The translations under genes were made by a program, and so were the position numbers. From NCBI RefSeq assembly GCF_004791025.1, contig NZ_SRUO01000006.1, positions 186,001 to 250,000 on the forward strand: a DNA stretch of 64,000 nucleotides, in the 5' to 3' direction. Below the pieces are notes generated by a model. The model was given only the letters and a program-made list of their open reading frames with translations, made no database searches and was not told the origin of the DNA. This document shows, piece by piece, positions 28,655 through 36,787 of the stretch. The number at the start of each line of letters is the position of its first letter. The stretch's first letter is position 1. The stretch is from Mesorhizobium sp. M4B.F.Ca.ET.203.01.1.1 (GTDB lineage Bacteria; Pseudomonadota; Alphaproteobacteria; Rhizobiales; Rhizobiaceae).

Positions 28655-28685
28655 AAAAAAGCCTCGCGAGCGGAGCCAGCGAGGC
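28655..28685 (-). terminator. Rho-independent terminator on the minus strand
   Basis: A 7-bp stem (GCCTCGC at 28661-28667 with GCGAGGC at 28679-28685) and an 11-base loop; read on the minus strand the hairpin is followed by TTTTTT (28660-28655). It lies 278 bases beyond the stop of the small secreted-protein gene at 28963, so it may end that transcript or an unrecognised small RNA starting near 28780-28800. Confidence 0.7.
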
Positions 28686-28962
28686 CTTTCGTTGAGGAGA
28701 GCGAAAGTGGGATTTCACCTTCCATGATCCCCGGGGGTTTGGATCGGGCAAAGACTAGCCGATGAACGGAGCCGAACTCAATCACTCTGAATCACATTCG
28801 CTTGATGCTCCCGCAAGACTCGACGGGTCGTTCGCTATGGATGCAGCGCGCGGGGATTGAAGCCGGCTTTATCGGTCGGGCGACAATGGCGGGCCGTTCG
28901 GCCCGCCATTGCTCATTGGGATGGCGAGTCGACGGGCCCGTCCGGGCCTATCTCTTTCGCAA
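28686..28962. other. Non-coding stretch upstream of ftsK with two hairpins
   Basis: The full region between ftsK (start 28466) and the small gene ending at 28963 is about 500 bases. It holds the terminator at 28655-28685, a strong palindrome at 28884-28911, and no protein I can support. On the minus strand, 28790-28655 contains a CTCTCCTC word that could pair with a ribosome site, followed by the terminator, so a small RNA is possible. The ftsK promoter must also lie here. Confidence 0.4.
28884..28911. terminator. Strong palindromic hairpin downstream of the small secreted-protein gene
   Basis: Perfect 12-bp arms CAATGGCGGGCC and GGCCCGCCATTG flank a GTTC loop. It starts 52 bases beyond the stop of the minus-strand gene at 28963. 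It lacks a T run, so it is more likely an mRNA 3'-end stabiliser or part of a dispersed palindrome than a complete intrinsic terminator. Confidence 0.55.
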
Positions 28963-29238
28963 TCACTTGTGACCGGCATACATCATCAGGTTGGCGCAGA
29001 ATTCGGCGTGAGGCTTGCTCATCGCCGCGTCCTGGCACTCCTTCATCATCATGTCCTGCTTGTCCTTGGCCATCGCAGCCCAGGCCGCCTTGAAATCGGC
29101 CTCCGGCTTCATGGTCTTCATGCCGGCATCGGTGAAGAACGGCGCCATGTTGTCCGGTTCGTCGAGAGCACCGGCCAATGCGGCGCCGCTGACCATGGAG
29201 AGAGCAAGTGCCCCGAGGAAGATGGTCTTGATGTTCAT
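28963..29238 (-). CDS. Small secreted protein, 91 residues
   Basis: Start at 29238, with GGGAAGGAA upstream. The N-terminus is a Sec signal (MNIKTIFLGALALSMVSGAALAG, cleavage near 22). The mature 69 residues are rich in Met, Lys and Asp (DNMAPFFTDAGMKTMKPEADFKAAWAAM) with two Cys residues (ECQDAAM and EFCANLM) that may form a disulfide. I recall similar short periplasmic proteins in Mesorhizobium but no function. It lies downstream of amtB, separated from it by the amtB terminator, so it is a separate unit. Confidence 0.75.
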   Translation of the reverse strand: MNIKTIFLGALALSMVSGAALAGALDEPDNMAPFFTDAGMKTMKPEADFKAAWAAMAKDKQDMMMKECQDAAMSKPHAEFCANLMMYAGHK

Positions 29239-29399
29239 CGGTTGGTTCCTTCCCTGATGTTTAACGAGCGCCAGAACGGCGGTCGCTACCCCCAGTACGG
29301 AGCCGGAAGGCCCTATGTTTCTTCCCGCTGGCACATCACGCGACCGTGATCGCGTCAAAAACGATTCCTCTCTTGCCTCTCCGAGGCGCACGATTCTCC

Positions 29400-29434
29400 A
29401 AAAAAGGAGGCCCGGAAGATGTTTCCGGGCCTCA
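29400..29434 (-). terminator. Rho-independent terminator of glnK-amtB
   Basis: A perfect 11-bp stem (GAGGCCCGGAA at 29408-29418 with TTCCGGGCCTC at 29424-29434) with a 5-base loop, followed on the minus strand by CC and TTTTTTT (29406-29400). It begins about 84 bases after the amtB stop at 29518 and precedes the start of the small secreted-protein gene. Confidence 0.85.
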
Positions 29435-29517
29435 ATGCGTGAGCACCTTTCGGAGCGTCACGACGGGATTCTTCTGAAGCGCCGGCGGGAGGATGCCGGC
29501 GCCGGATGTCGATAGCC

Positions 29518-30873
29518 TTACGGCACCACTTCGCCGTGCTGGCTGATGTCGAGGCCTTCGATCTCTTCCTGGGTGCTCGGACGCAGGCCGACCAGCGCCT
29601 TGACGATGTAGAGGATCACGAAGGTCGCGATCGCCGTCCACAGGATGGTGAAGACGATACCGTAGATCTGGGTGCCGACCGAGGCGCCCTTGCCGAGCGC
29701 GTTGATCTCCGGATCGGCCAGCGCGCCGGTGAGCAGCGCGCCGACGATGCCGCCGACGCCGTGCACGCCGAAGGCATCGAGCGAGTCGTCATAGCCGAGC
29801 ATGTGCTTCACCTTGACCGCCGAGATGTAGCAGACGACGCCGGCGACGATGCCGATGATGAAGGCGCCGGTCGGATTGACGAAACCGGAAGCCGGCGTCA
29901 CCGCGACGAGGCCGGCGACGGCGCCCGAGATGATGCCGAGCACGCTGGGCTTCTTGGCGATGATCCATTCGGCGAACATCCAGGCGAGCGCCGCAGCCGC
30001 GGTGGCGACCTGGGTGTTCAGCATCGCCGCGCCGGCGAGGCCGTCGGCAGCCAGTTCCGAACCGGCGTTGAAGCCGAACCAGCCGACCCACAGCAGCGAA
30101 GCGCCGATGACCGAGTAGACGAGGTTGTGCGGCGCCATGTTGGCGGTGCCGTAGCCCTCGCGCTTGCCGAGCACCAACGCGCAGACGAGACCCGCGACAC
30201 CGGCGTTGATGTGGACGACCGTGCCGCCAGCGAAGTCGAGAACGCCTGCCGTGCCAAGGAAGCCGCCGCCCCACACCCAGTGCGCGATCGGCGCATAGAC
30301 GAACACCAGCCACAGGCCCATGAAAATGAGCAGCGCCGAGAATTTCATGCGTTCGGCGAAGGCGCCGGCGATCAGCGCCGGGGTGATGATGGCGAAGGTC
30401 AGCTGGAACATCGAGAAGACGAATTCAGGGATGTTCGCCACGCCGGGCAGCCACAGTGTCGAGGTGGTGATGCCGTGGTGGAAGAACTTGGAGAAGCCGC
30501 CGACATAGGCGTTCGTGCTGCCGCCGTCGGAGAAGGCCAGCGAGTAGCCGAACATGAACCACAGCACCGTCACCAGGCAGGTGATGGCGAAGCTCTGCAT
30601 GATGGTGGCGAGCACGTTCTTCTTGCGCACCATGCCGCCGTAGAACAGCGCCAGGCCCGGAATGGTCATCATCAGCACCAGCGCCGTCGAGGTCAGCATC
30701 CAGGCGGTGTTGCCGGTATCGAGCACCGGCGTCGGCGCAGCTGCCGGCGCTGCGGCGGCGGCTGCCGGAGCCGCTTCCTGCGCGAAGGCGGCAACCGTGC
30801 CCAGGGCTGTCAGGGCGAGCGCGCCGAGCGCGGCCGCGCGCCCCGTCGTCTTCAAGGTGGAAGGAATATTCAT
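29518..30873 (-). CDS. amtB: Ammonium transporter AmtB
   Basis: 451 residues from the ATG at 30873. A cleavable signal peptide (about 1-30, ending in AAFAQ) and an Ala/Pro linker precede 11 expected membrane segments starting at NTAWMLTSTALVLMMTIPGLALFYGGMVRKKN. Conserved pore elements include FNAGSELAA and FGVHGVGGIVGALLTGAL, with the pore His. It imports ammonium and is gated by GlnK. It follows glnK after 31 bases and ends in a strong terminator. The C-terminal tail GLRPSTQEEIEGLDISQHGEVVP is the usual GlnK-responsive tail. Confidence 0.97.
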   Translation of the reverse strand: MNIPSTLKTTGRAAALGALALTALGTVAAFAQEAAPAAAAAAPAAAPTPVLDTGNTAWMLTSTALVLMMTIPGLALFYGGMVRKKNVLATIMQSFAITCLVTVLWFMFGYSLAFSDGGSTNAYVGGFSKFFHHGITTSTLWLPGVANIPEFVFSMFQLTFAIITPALIAGAFAERMKFSALLIFMGLWLVFVYAPIAHWVWGGGFLGTAGVLDFAGGTVVHINAGVAGLVCALVLGKREGYGTANMAPHNLVYSVIGASLLWVGWFGFNAGSELAADGLAGAAMLNTQVATAAAALAWMFAEWIIAKKPSVLGIISGAVAGLVAVTPASGFVNPTGAFIIGIVAGVVCYISAVKVKHMLGYDDSLDAFGVHGVGGIVGALLTGALADPEINALGKGASVGTQIYGIVFTILWTAIATFVILYIVKALVGLRPSTQEEIEGLDISQHGEVVP

Positions 30874-30904
30874 TGAACTCTCCGTTGGAATGGGTGATCG
30901 CCGC

Positions 30905-31249
<345 letters not shown>

Positions 31250-31327
31250 TCACCCTTTGCTGTTGCGGTCCCCCGCGTTTGCACACCTTCACCGATCCCA
31301 ATGAGAGCCGGTAAGTGCCCACAAGGA

Positions 31328-31344
31328 TTCAAGCTCCGTGCCAA
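31328..31344 (-). promoter_or_regulatory. Sigma-54 (-24/-12) promoter of glnK-amtB
   Basis: On the minus strand the sequence reads TTGGCACGGAGCTTGAA. It matches the sigma-54 consensus TGGCACG-N4-TTGCW except that C is replaced by A in the -12 element. The predicted start is near 31316, leaving a leader of roughly 70 bases before the glnK ATG at 31243. NtrC control is expected for glnK-amtB; I did not find a clear NtrC site by eye. Confidence 0.7.
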
Positions 31345-31498
31345 TTGCCGAAGCAGCCCGTTAACCTGTTGCAAACAAAGAGATTGGAGAGGCCGGCGAC
31401 GTCAGCTGTCGAGCGGCGCGGCAAGACAGATGATTAAAAAATAGGCAAATTTTCAAAAATGCCCATTCGGCAGGCTTGAACCGGAAGCCGGCTATTGC

Positions 31499-32362
31499 TC
31501 AACGTTTCAGCCGGATCAGCCCTTCCTGGGCGACCGAGGCGATCAGCGTGCCGTCGCGGGCAAACAGCGAGCCGCGCGTGAAGCCGCGCGAGCCTTGCGT
31601 GGAGGGGCTGTCCTGCGTGTAGAGGATCCAGTCGTCGAGCGCGTGGCTGCGATGGAACCACATGGCGTGGTCGAGGCTCGCCGCCTGGATGTCGCGGTCG
31701 AAAATGGCGCGGCCATGCGCGAAAGTCGAGGTGTCGAGCAGCGTCATGTCGGAAAGATAGGCGAGCACCGCGGCCTGGCTTGCGCGATCGGCCGGCACCG
31801 GGCCGGTGGTGCGGATCCAGATGTTCTGCTTCGGCTCCAGCTTTTCCCGGCTGGTATAGTGCTTCAGCATCACCGGCTTCATCTCGATCGGCCGGTCGCG
31901 CTCCCAGTAGCGCTTGATGCCGTCGGGGACCGCCTCGCCGAACTTGCCGAGCAGTTCGCGCTGGCTCAGCAGATTGTCAGGCGCCGGCACGTCCTGCGGC
32001 ATCGGCACCTGGTGCTCGAGGCCGATCTCGTCCTGCTGGAAGGAGGCCTCCAGCGAGAAGATCGCCTGGCCGTGCTGGATCGCCACGACGCGGCGGGTGG
32101 TGAAGGAGCCGCCGTCGCGGATGCGGTCGACCTCGTAGATGATCGGCACCTTGGTGTCGCCCGGCCGCATGAAATAGCCATGCAGCGAGTGCACGTGGCG
32201 CTCGGGCTCGACCGTGCGCTGGGCGGCGACCAGCGCCTGCGCGATGGTCTGGCCGCCGAAGACGCGCTGCCAGTCGAGCTTGGGGCTGCGACCACGGTAC
32301 AGATTGTGTTCGAGCTGCTCGAGGTCGAGAATGTCGAGAAGCTCGTCCATGGCCGCCGTCAT
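31499..32362 (-). CDS. tesB: Acyl-CoA thioesterase II
   Basis: 287 residues from the ATG at 32362 (an ATG at 32350 is also possible). Two hot-dog domains are visible: LDWQRVFGGQTIAQALVAAQRTV with LHGYFMRPGDTKVPIIYEVDRIRDGGSFTTRRV, and a second half with LDHAMWFHRSHALDDWILY and RGFTRGSLFARDGTLIASVAQEGLIR. The catalytic Asp, Thr and Gln of TesB lie in these segments. It hydrolyses medium and long acyl-CoAs. It is divergent from the ubiquinone-type hydroxylase gene, with about 100 bases between starts. Confidence 0.93.
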   Translation of the reverse strand: MTAAMDELLDILDLEQLEHNLYRGRSPKLDWQRVFGGQTIAQALVAAQRTVEPERHVHSLHGYFMRPGDTKVPIIYEVDRIRDGGSFTTRRVVAIQHGQAIFSLEASFQQDEIGLEHQVPMPQDVPAPDNLLSQRELLGKFGEAVPDGIKRYWERDRPIEMKPVMLKHYTSREKLEPKQNIWIRTTGPVPADRASQAAVLAYLSDMTLLDTSTFAHGRAIFDRDIQAASLDHAMWFHRSHALDDWILYTQDSPSTQGSRGFTRGSLFARDGTLIASVAQEGLIRLKR

Positions 32363-32460
32363 GTTTCGCGCTCCAGCCGCAAAAGATGTTATGGCGGTTT
32401 CGGACAGGAAGGGCGGGCAGTCAAGGCCAGGCGCTCCAGAGCCGCGAAAGGAACTTGCCA

Positions 32461-33723
32461 ATGGTTGACCGTAAGGCAGATGCGGGATCGAGGGCCTCGC
32501 TCGACGTGCTCGTCGCCGGCGCCGGCTATGTCGGCCTGGCCAGCGCGGTTTCGCTGAAACAGGCGCGTCCAAGCCTCGCCGTCGCCGTCGTCGATGCCGC
32601 GCCCGCCGGCGTCTGGCAAAAGGATGGCCGCGCCTCGGCGATTGCCGCCGCTGCCTGCCGCATGCTGGAGCAGCTCGGCGTCTGGAGCGAGATCGCGCCG
32701 CAGGCGCAGGCGATCACCGAGATGATCATCACCGATTCGCGCGCCGCCGATCCGGTGCGGCCGGTATTCCTGACCTTCGACGGCGAAGTGGCGCCTGGCG
32801 AGCCCTTTGCCCATATGGTCGCCAACCGGGACCTGAACGGCGCGTTGCGCCGGCGCGCCGAAAAACTCGGCATCGACATCATCGAGGGCCTCGCCGTCAG
32901 CGCCTTCGAGACCGACGGCGCCGGCATCACCGTGCATCTGGCCGACGGGGCGACGCTGAAGGCGCGGCTGCTGATCGCCGCCGACGGCGTCAACTCGAAG
33001 CTGCGCGAGATGGCCGGCATCAAGACGGTGAAGTGGGAATATGGCCAATCCGGCATCGTCTGCACGGTGGCGCATGAGCGGCCGCACAATGGCCGCGCCG
33101 AAGAGCATTTCCTGCCCGCCGGCCCCTTCGCCACGCTGCCGCTGAAGCCCGACAAGGACGGCCGCAACCGCTCCTCGATCGTCTGGGTCGAACGCTCGGA
33201 GGATGCGCAAAAGCTGGTCGAGGGCGACGACCTCGTTTTCGAGCACGAGCTGGAGCTGCGTTTCAGCCTCAAGCTCGGCGAGATCCACGTCGCCGACAAG
33301 CCGCGCGCCTGGCCGCTCGGGCTGACCCTTGCCCGCGCCTTCGTCGCATCCCGCATCGCGCTTGCCGGCGACGCCGCCCACGGCATCCATCCGATTGCCG
33401 GCCAGGGCCTCAACCTCGGCTTCAAGGATGTGGCGGCACTGGCCGAGGTGGTGGTCGAGGCCGACCGGCTCGGCCAGGATATCGGCGCGCTCGACGTGCT
33501 CGAGCGCTACCAGCAATGGCGCCGCTTCGACACCGTCCAGATGGGCGTCACCACCGACGTGCTGAACCGGCTGTTCTCCAACGACGTCGGCCCGCTGCGT
33601 GCGGCACGCGACATCGGCCTCGGCCTCGTCGAGCGCATGCCGAAGCTGAAGGACTTCTTCATCCGCCAGGCCTCGGGCCTGTCCGGCGACACGCCGAGGC
33701 TGTTGAAGGGCGAGGCGATCTGA
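32461..33723 (+). CDS. UbiH/UbiF/COQ6-family FAD monooxygenase (ubiquinone hydroxylase)
   Basis: 420 residues from the ATG at 32461. The FAD-binding Rossmann motif is VLVAGAGYVGLASAVSLKQ, the DG motif is LLIAADGVNSKLREMAG, and the second FAD motif is IALAGDAAHGIHPIAGQGLNLGFKDVAALAE. These enzymes hydroxylate the aromatic ring during ubiquinone synthesis. Which position this one modifies (UbiF, UbiH, UbiI or the broad UbiL/UbiM type) cannot be told from sequence alone, so no symbol is given. It is divergent from tesB. Confidence 0.9.
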   Translation: MVDRKADAGSRASLDVLVAGAGYVGLASAVSLKQARPSLAVAVVDAAPAGVWQKDGRASAIAAAACRMLEQLGVWSEIAPQAQAITEMIITDSRAADPVRPVFLTFDGEVAPGEPFAHMVANRDLNGALRRRAEKLGIDIIEGLAVSAFETDGAGITVHLADGATLKARLLIAADGVNSKLREMAGIKTVKWEYGQSGIVCTVAHERPHNGRAEEHFLPAGPFATLPLKPDKDGRNRSSIVWVERSEDAQKLVEGDDLVFEHELELRFSLKLGEIHVADKPRAWPLGLTLARAFVASRIALAGDAAHGIHPIAGQGLNLGFKDVAALAEVVVEADRLGQDIGALDVLERYQQWRRFDTVQMGVTTDVLNRLFSNDVGPLRAARDIGLGLVERMPKLKDFFIRQASGLSGDTPRLLKGEAI

Positions 33724-33911
33724 AGCGAACCGCGCTGTGTCTTTGTCTTGGCCCATGCCCTTGCCCAAGCGGCTGCACACCATGGCGGAATGCATTGCTG
33801 GTGCCAAATGGCGTCGATCGCCGGCGCTCCTTTCCAGCGCGCGTCTGACACCGGCCGGCTACATATGATATCCTTGGTCGATCCATCCTCGACCGAAGCA
33901 GGGGCGCTTCA

Positions 33912-34784
33912 TTGGACGACTGGAGAATCGGAAATATCCGGGTAACCAGAATTCTGGAGATGTGCGACCCACTGCGGACGCCGTCGGAATGGTTCCCCGA
34001 CTGCACCGACGAAGCACTCGAACCGCATCTTCATTGGCTCACGCCTCGATCGATATCGCCGGCAACCGGGCGGATTATTCTTCCCATCCAGAGTTTTCTG
34101 GTTCGTACCGGGCGCCACACCATCCTGGTCGACGGTTGCGTTGGCAACGACAAGACAATCGCGGATTTCCCGCATTGGCACCGCCGCAATGACGGCACGT
34201 TCTTGCAGCGGTTGGCGAATGCAGGTGTCGCTCCCGAGCAGATCGACTTTGTGCTGTGCACCCATCTTCATGTCGATCATTGCGGCTGGAACACTCGATT
34301 GGTGGACGGTCGCTGGATACCGACATTCCCCAACGCCCGCTACATCATGGCGCGGCGTGAGTTCGAGGCCGCACAGGCGGCCTCTGGCGATGCCACACGG
34401 ACCTATGAGGACAATGTGCTGCCAATCGTCGAGGCTGGTCGGGCGGTGTTTGTCGACATGGACCATGAACTCGACAAGGAAGTGCGGCTGGAGCCGACGC
34501 CCGGCCACACCCTGGGACACGTTGCCATCGGACTGAGATCTCTCGGCATAGGGGCGGTGTTCTCCGGCGATCTCATGCACTGGCCGATGCAGTGCATATA
34601 CCCCGACTGGAACTTTCGGTACGACGCAGACCCCGACCAGGCGCGCCGGACGCGCTGGGCATTCCTGGAGGCTTGCTCGGAAAGCGGACGCATCGTCATG
34701 ACATCGCATTTTCCCTTGCCGTCGGTGGGAACCATCTCGCGACGCCACTCATCGTTCTGGTTCGAGGAGCATTTGCCGCGGTGA
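33912..34784 (+). CDS. Metallo-beta-lactamase-fold hydrolase
   Basis: 290 residues. The metal-binding motif is LCTHLHVDHCGWNTRLVDG (HxHxDH type), followed by EPTPGHTLGHVAIG and AVFSGDLMHWPMQ, which provide the other ligands. This arrangement fits the quorum-quenching lactonase/GloB-like branch, but the substrate is unknown. The N-terminus (DDWRIGNIRVTRILEMCDPL) also matches. The start appears to be a TTG at 33912; no ATG fits the conserved start. It is convergent with a membrane protein gene 27 bases downstream. Confidence 0.85.
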   Translation: MDDWRIGNIRVTRILEMCDPLRTPSEWFPDCTDEALEPHLHWLTPRSISPATGRIILPIQSFLVRTGRHTILVDGCVGNDKTIADFPHWHRRNDGTFLQRLANAGVAPEQIDFVLCTHLHVDHCGWNTRLVDGRWIPTFPNARYIMARREFEAAQAASGDATRTYEDNVLPIVEAGRAVFVDMDHELDKEVRLEPTPGHTLGHVAIGLRSLGIGAVFSGDLMHWPMQCIYPDWNFRYDADPDQARRTRWAFLEACSESGRIVMTSHFPLPSVGTISRRHSSFWFEEHLPR

Positions 34785-34811
34785 CGACAAGGAACGGCCG
34801 GCCAGCTGGCG

Positions 34812-35342
34812 TCAATTGACCTCGAAGCCGAGCTTCTGCCGCAGCCGCAAAATTCGCTGGTCCGGTATCTTCAGGCTCTGCTCGCCGCCCTTTGCGACAC
34901 GATTGAGCATCTGCAGCAGATCTTCCCGCTCGTGCGGGTCGAGGCGCTCGCGCAGGAACGGCGCCAGCTTGTCGATGACGATCGTGGTGTCATCAATCTG
35001 CGCCGCTGCCCACTTGGCGTAGACGACGGCCTCGTCGGTCTTCTTCTGGCCATCCGAAATCCCCGAAATCACTTCGCGGATGACGGCTTCGCGCTGCGGC
35101 AGGATGGGGCCCTGTTCCGACACGATGGCGGTGATCAGCGTCGCCGCCGCCACCACCGGATTGTCGATCGCCGTCAGCGGCGACAGCGCAGCCTGCTTGC
35201 GCAGCTTCTTGCGGCGGATGTTGCCCTGAACGCGGCCGACGACGTCGGCGACCTCGCGCGCGGCCTCGTTCATGGCCTTCATCCGGTACCACCAGAACGC
35301 GGCCGCTCCCAACACGCCAAGGATAGCAAGCAGGAAAGGCAT
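34812..35342 (-). CDS. TerB-like membrane-anchored protein
   Basis: 176 residues from the ATG at 35342. One membrane segment (MPFLLAILGVLGAAAFWWYRM) precedes a cytoplasmic domain: EAAREVADVVGRVQGNIRRKKLRKQAALSPL, then DNPVVAAATLITAIVSEQGPILPQREAVIREVI, which resembles a TerB/DjlA helical fold. The C-terminal part contains HEREDLLQMLNRVAKGGEQSLK. The role is unknown. The gene faces the divergent ABC operon and shares its 356-base promoter region. Confidence 0.7.
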   Translation of the reverse strand: MPFLLAILGVLGAAAFWWYRMKAMNEAAREVADVVGRVQGNIRRKKLRKQAALSPLTAIDNPVVAAATLITAIVSEQGPILPQREAVIREVISGISDGQKKTDEAVVYAKWAAAQIDDTTIVIDKLAPFLRERLDPHEREDLLQMLNRVAKGGEQSLKIPDQRILRLRQKLGFEVN

Positions 35343-35545
35343 GTCGAAATCCCCCCGGAAAACTCCGGCGACAATAAGAGAACTGCGCCGTTGCTTCAAC
35401 ACGCAAGAATTGCGACCGGTGCAGAGGGAGAGGTATTCCCTGCAAGCATCCGCACACCGATCGAATGTCCTGGCTTTCGGTCGCTCACCCGCAAGGCAAA
35501 CGATGCAGCCTCTTGCGGACGACGCCGCAGTTTGGTTGACGCGCG

Positions 35546-35580
35546 CTGCAAGAAATTTCACATAATGATATTTCGTGCAA
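35546..35580. promoter_or_regulatory. Operator O1 of the SorC-controlled operon (upstream site)
   Basis: An inverted repeat of two 15-base arms around a 5-base spacer: CTGCAAGAAATTTCA, CATAA, TGATATTTCGTGCAA (the second arm matches the complement of the first at 12 of 15 positions). Its first arm is the exact reverse complement of the second arm of O2 at 35638-35652. It lies just upstream of the -35 box at 35586. The SorC-family protein encoded at 39320 is the obvious candidate ligand. Confidence 0.75.
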
Positions 35581-35585
35581 TGCCA

Positions 35586-35614
35586 TTGACACGCAACAAA
35601 TCCCGCAATATTCA
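35586..35614 (+). promoter_or_regulatory. Predicted promoter of the ABC/polyol operon
   Basis: A perfect -35 box TTGACA (35586-35591), a 17-base spacer and a weak -10 box TATTCA (35609-35614). Transcription would start near 35621, inside operator O2, giving a leader of about 78 bases before the substrate-binding protein ATG at 35699. Alphaproteobacterial -10 boxes are often weak, so the call rests mainly on the -35 box and the spacing. Confidence 0.6.
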
Positions 35615-35617
35615 ATG

Positions 35618-35652
35618 TTGCCAGAGATTTCATGTGCTGAAATTTCTTGCAG
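35618..35652. promoter_or_regulatory. Operator O2 of the SorC-controlled operon (start-site overlapping)
   Basis: The same 15-5-15 design as O1: TTGCCAGAGATTTCA, TGTGC, TGAAATTTCTTGCAG. The second arm is a perfect reverse complement of the first arm of O1; the first arm matches the motif at 12 of 15 positions. It covers the predicted transcription start, so binding should repress. The centres of O1 and O2 are 72 bp apart, close to seven helical turns, which suits looping by a tetramer. Confidence 0.75.
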
Positions 35653-35698
35653 AGCTGACACGACGAGGCTTTCATCGTCGGGGAACCCGGAGGAGAGA

Positions 35699-36718
35699 AT
35701 GAACAGGATTGGGCTGGCGGGCGCATTGAGCGCCGCCGTGATGACGCTGACCTTGGCGATGCCAGGCGCCGCGTCGGCAGAGAGCAAGTTTCAGTGCAAG
35801 CCGGACGAGACCTATGTGATGAACGTCATGGTCTCCGCGCATCCCTATTGGGTGCCGGTCTATCAGGGCTTCAAGCAGGCGGCCCAGGCGATGGGCTGCA
35901 AGACCGTGTTTTCGGGCACGCCTGACTACGACATCGCCAAGCAGATCGCCTCATTCGAACAGGATCTGATCAAGAAGCCGGCCGGCGTGCTGCTGCACCC
36001 GATGCAGGCCGATCCGTTCATCGAGCCGATCAACCGCGCCGTCGAGAACGGCACCACCGTCGTCACCTTCGCCGCCGACTCGCCGAAATCCAAGCGCGTG
36101 TCCTACATCACCTCGGACAATCTGGCGGAAGCCAAATTCGCCGCCGAGGAGATCGTCAAGCAGGTCGGCGACGACGCCGAATATGGCGTGCTGGAGAATC
36201 CGGGGCAGAGCAACCACGACCTGCGCGTCACCGCCTTCATCGACTATCTCGCTAAGAACTATCCGAGGATGAAGCTGGTCGGCCGCCAGGCCTCCAACCA
36301 GGACGCCAATGTCGCCAACAAGGCGGTGGCCTCGATGCTGCAGGCCAATCCGAACCTGAAGGCGCTGTGGATTCCCGAAGCCGGCTCGGCCGAGGGCGCG
36401 GTCGCCGCCGTCCTCGAGGCCAAGGCCAAGGTGCTGATCATGCATGCCGACATCACCCCGGCGACGCTGGAGCAGATCAAGGCCGGCAACATCCACATGG
36501 CGCTGAGCCCCAACCAGGGCATGCAGGGCTATCTCGGCTTCGTCGCCACCTTCATGGCGGCGCATCCGGAACTGATCGACCCGTTCAACGACTACAAGAC
36601 GTCGGGCTACAACCCGATGAGCATCCCCTTCGCCGATAACGGCTTCGCCGTCATTACCAAGGAGAACGCCGACTCGTTCGACCTGAACAAATACATGCAA
36701 GGCCGCGATCCAAGCTGA
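35699..36718 (+). CDS. Sugar/polyol ABC transporter substrate-binding protein (RbsB-like)
   Basis: 339 residues from the ATG at 35699, preceded by AGGAG. A Sec signal peptide ends near AASA-ES (about 27). The mature protein is a periplasmic-binding-protein type 1 (RbsB/XylF-like) fold: MVSAHPYWVPVYQGFKQAAQAM, LHPMQADPFIEPINRAVENGTTVVTF and the hinge region GYNPMSIPFADNGFAV. Aromatic and Asp/Asn residues suitable for a sugar or polyol are visible, but the ligand is not identifiable. It is the first gene of a nine-gene operon and should deliver the inducer or its precursor. Confidence 0.9.
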   Translation: MNRIGLAGALSAAVMTLTLAMPGAASAESKFQCKPDETYVMNVMVSAHPYWVPVYQGFKQAAQAMGCKTVFSGTPDYDIAKQIASFEQDLIKKPAGVLLHPMQADPFIEPINRAVENGTTVVTFAADSPKSKRVSYITSDNLAEAKFAAEEIVKQVGDDAEYGVLENPGQSNHDLRVTAFIDYLAKNYPRMKLVGRQASNQDANVANKAVASMLQANPNLKALWIPEAGSAEGAVAAVLEAKAKVLIMHADITPATLEQIKAGNIHMALSPNQGMQGYLGFVATFMAAHPELIDPFNDYKTSGYNPMSIPFADNGFAVITKENADSFDLNKYMQGRDPS

Positions 36719-36787
36719 TCCGTCCCGCGGGCAGCCGCGCCGACCGGCGCGGTTGCCTCAACCATTCCTGAGCAGGCGAGAATCTCA

